Source: CAYTQK01 sp964439745
GTDB lineage: Bacteria; Desulfobacterota; Desulfobacteria; Desulfobacterales; Desulfosudaceae
Direction: 5' to 3'
DNA: 5,499 nucleotides
Assembly: GCA_964439745.1 (NCBI GenBank)
Contig: CAYTQK010000221.1
Location: forward strand, 1-5,499
The translations under genes were made by a program, and so were the position numbers. Below, piece by piece: positions 5,408-5,499 of this stretch; positions within the stretch are counted from its first letter, which is position 1, and the number at the start of each line of letters is the position of its first letter. The notes below the pieces were generated by a model. That model did not search any database. It worked only from the letters and a program-made list of their open reading frames with translations, and was not told the DNA's origin.

Positions 5408-5499
5408 CTGTCCGGGATGAATTTCCTTCCGGCCCGCTGCGCTGGCTATTCTTTCCTGGTCGGGCGCATCATCGACAACGACCCGTCTCATTTTCGAAA
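5408..5499 (+). pseudogene. In-frame continuation of the acyltransferase after the TAA, cut by the window end
   Basis: The 30 codons after TAA5405, read in the same frame, start LSGMNFLPARCAGYSFLVG and go on RIIDNDPSHFRK without a stop. About 21 of 30 end in G or C, like the gene before. The pattern fits the AT region after the catalytic His (a helix, then f-x-p, then a Y-S strand and a loop before the next helix). The +1 frame has a TGA at once. A separate gene from ATG5417 is unlikely because no ribosome site is present. Confidence 0.5.

Noticed and set aside
5395..5420. A frameshift as the cause of the acyltransferase stop
   Set aside because: The +1 frame meets TGA within a few codons. 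The +2 frame is open but reads as unrelated Arg/Pro-rich sequence. The original frame gives the AT-like continuation, so a base substitution fits better.

Overview
The window is a dense, GC-rich bacterial stretch with every supported gene on the + strand. Codons end mostly in G or C and Shine-Dalgarno sites are clear. Protein styles (an AlkP-type phosphodiesterase ending in an L-K-x-L-G-Y-I tail, a compact GLPRSGTS-type sulfotransferase, a PfaA/PfaB-like acyltransferase) suggest a Desulfobacterota (former Deltaproteobacteria) genome. That assignment is inference from remembered families, not a database result.

Layout. 2-697: the 3' part of an alkaline-phosphatase-superfamily phosphodiesterase, cut by the window edge. 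713-1597: an alpha/beta hydrolase. 1572-2192: a small PAPS-type sulfotransferase with a TTG start inside the end of the hydrolase gene. 2193-2434: no well-defined gene, but a G-rich patch and a coding-looking tail ending at 2418. 2435-2459: a likely intrinsic terminator closing this first transcription unit. 2545-4287: a secreted repeat protein that reads as a roughly seven-bladed beta-propeller. 4293-4354: two GC-rich hairpins, the second terminator-like. 4379-5407: the N-terminal part of a polyketide/PUFA-synthase-type acyltransferase (AT). It is stopped by an in-frame TAA, yet the same frame goes on with AT-like, codon-biased sequence to the window end.

How the genes may work together. The hydrolase and sulfotransferase are translationally coupled and lie near an acyltransferase of the type used by polyketide and polyunsaturated fatty acid synthases. 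The hydrolase lacks the usual late Asp and has a Glu after strand beta-6, giving a Ser-Glu-His triad. That arrangement resembles the decarboxylating thioesterase that works with a sulfotransferase in CurM/olefin-synthase terminal alkene formation. A two-protein version of that chemistry is the most interesting hypothesis here. A less specific reading is a lipid or polyketide tailoring locus with a sulfotransferase, a hydrolase and a phosphodiesterase. The role of the secreted propeller is unknown. No RNA genes, insertion sequences, CRISPR arrays or convincing promoters were seen.
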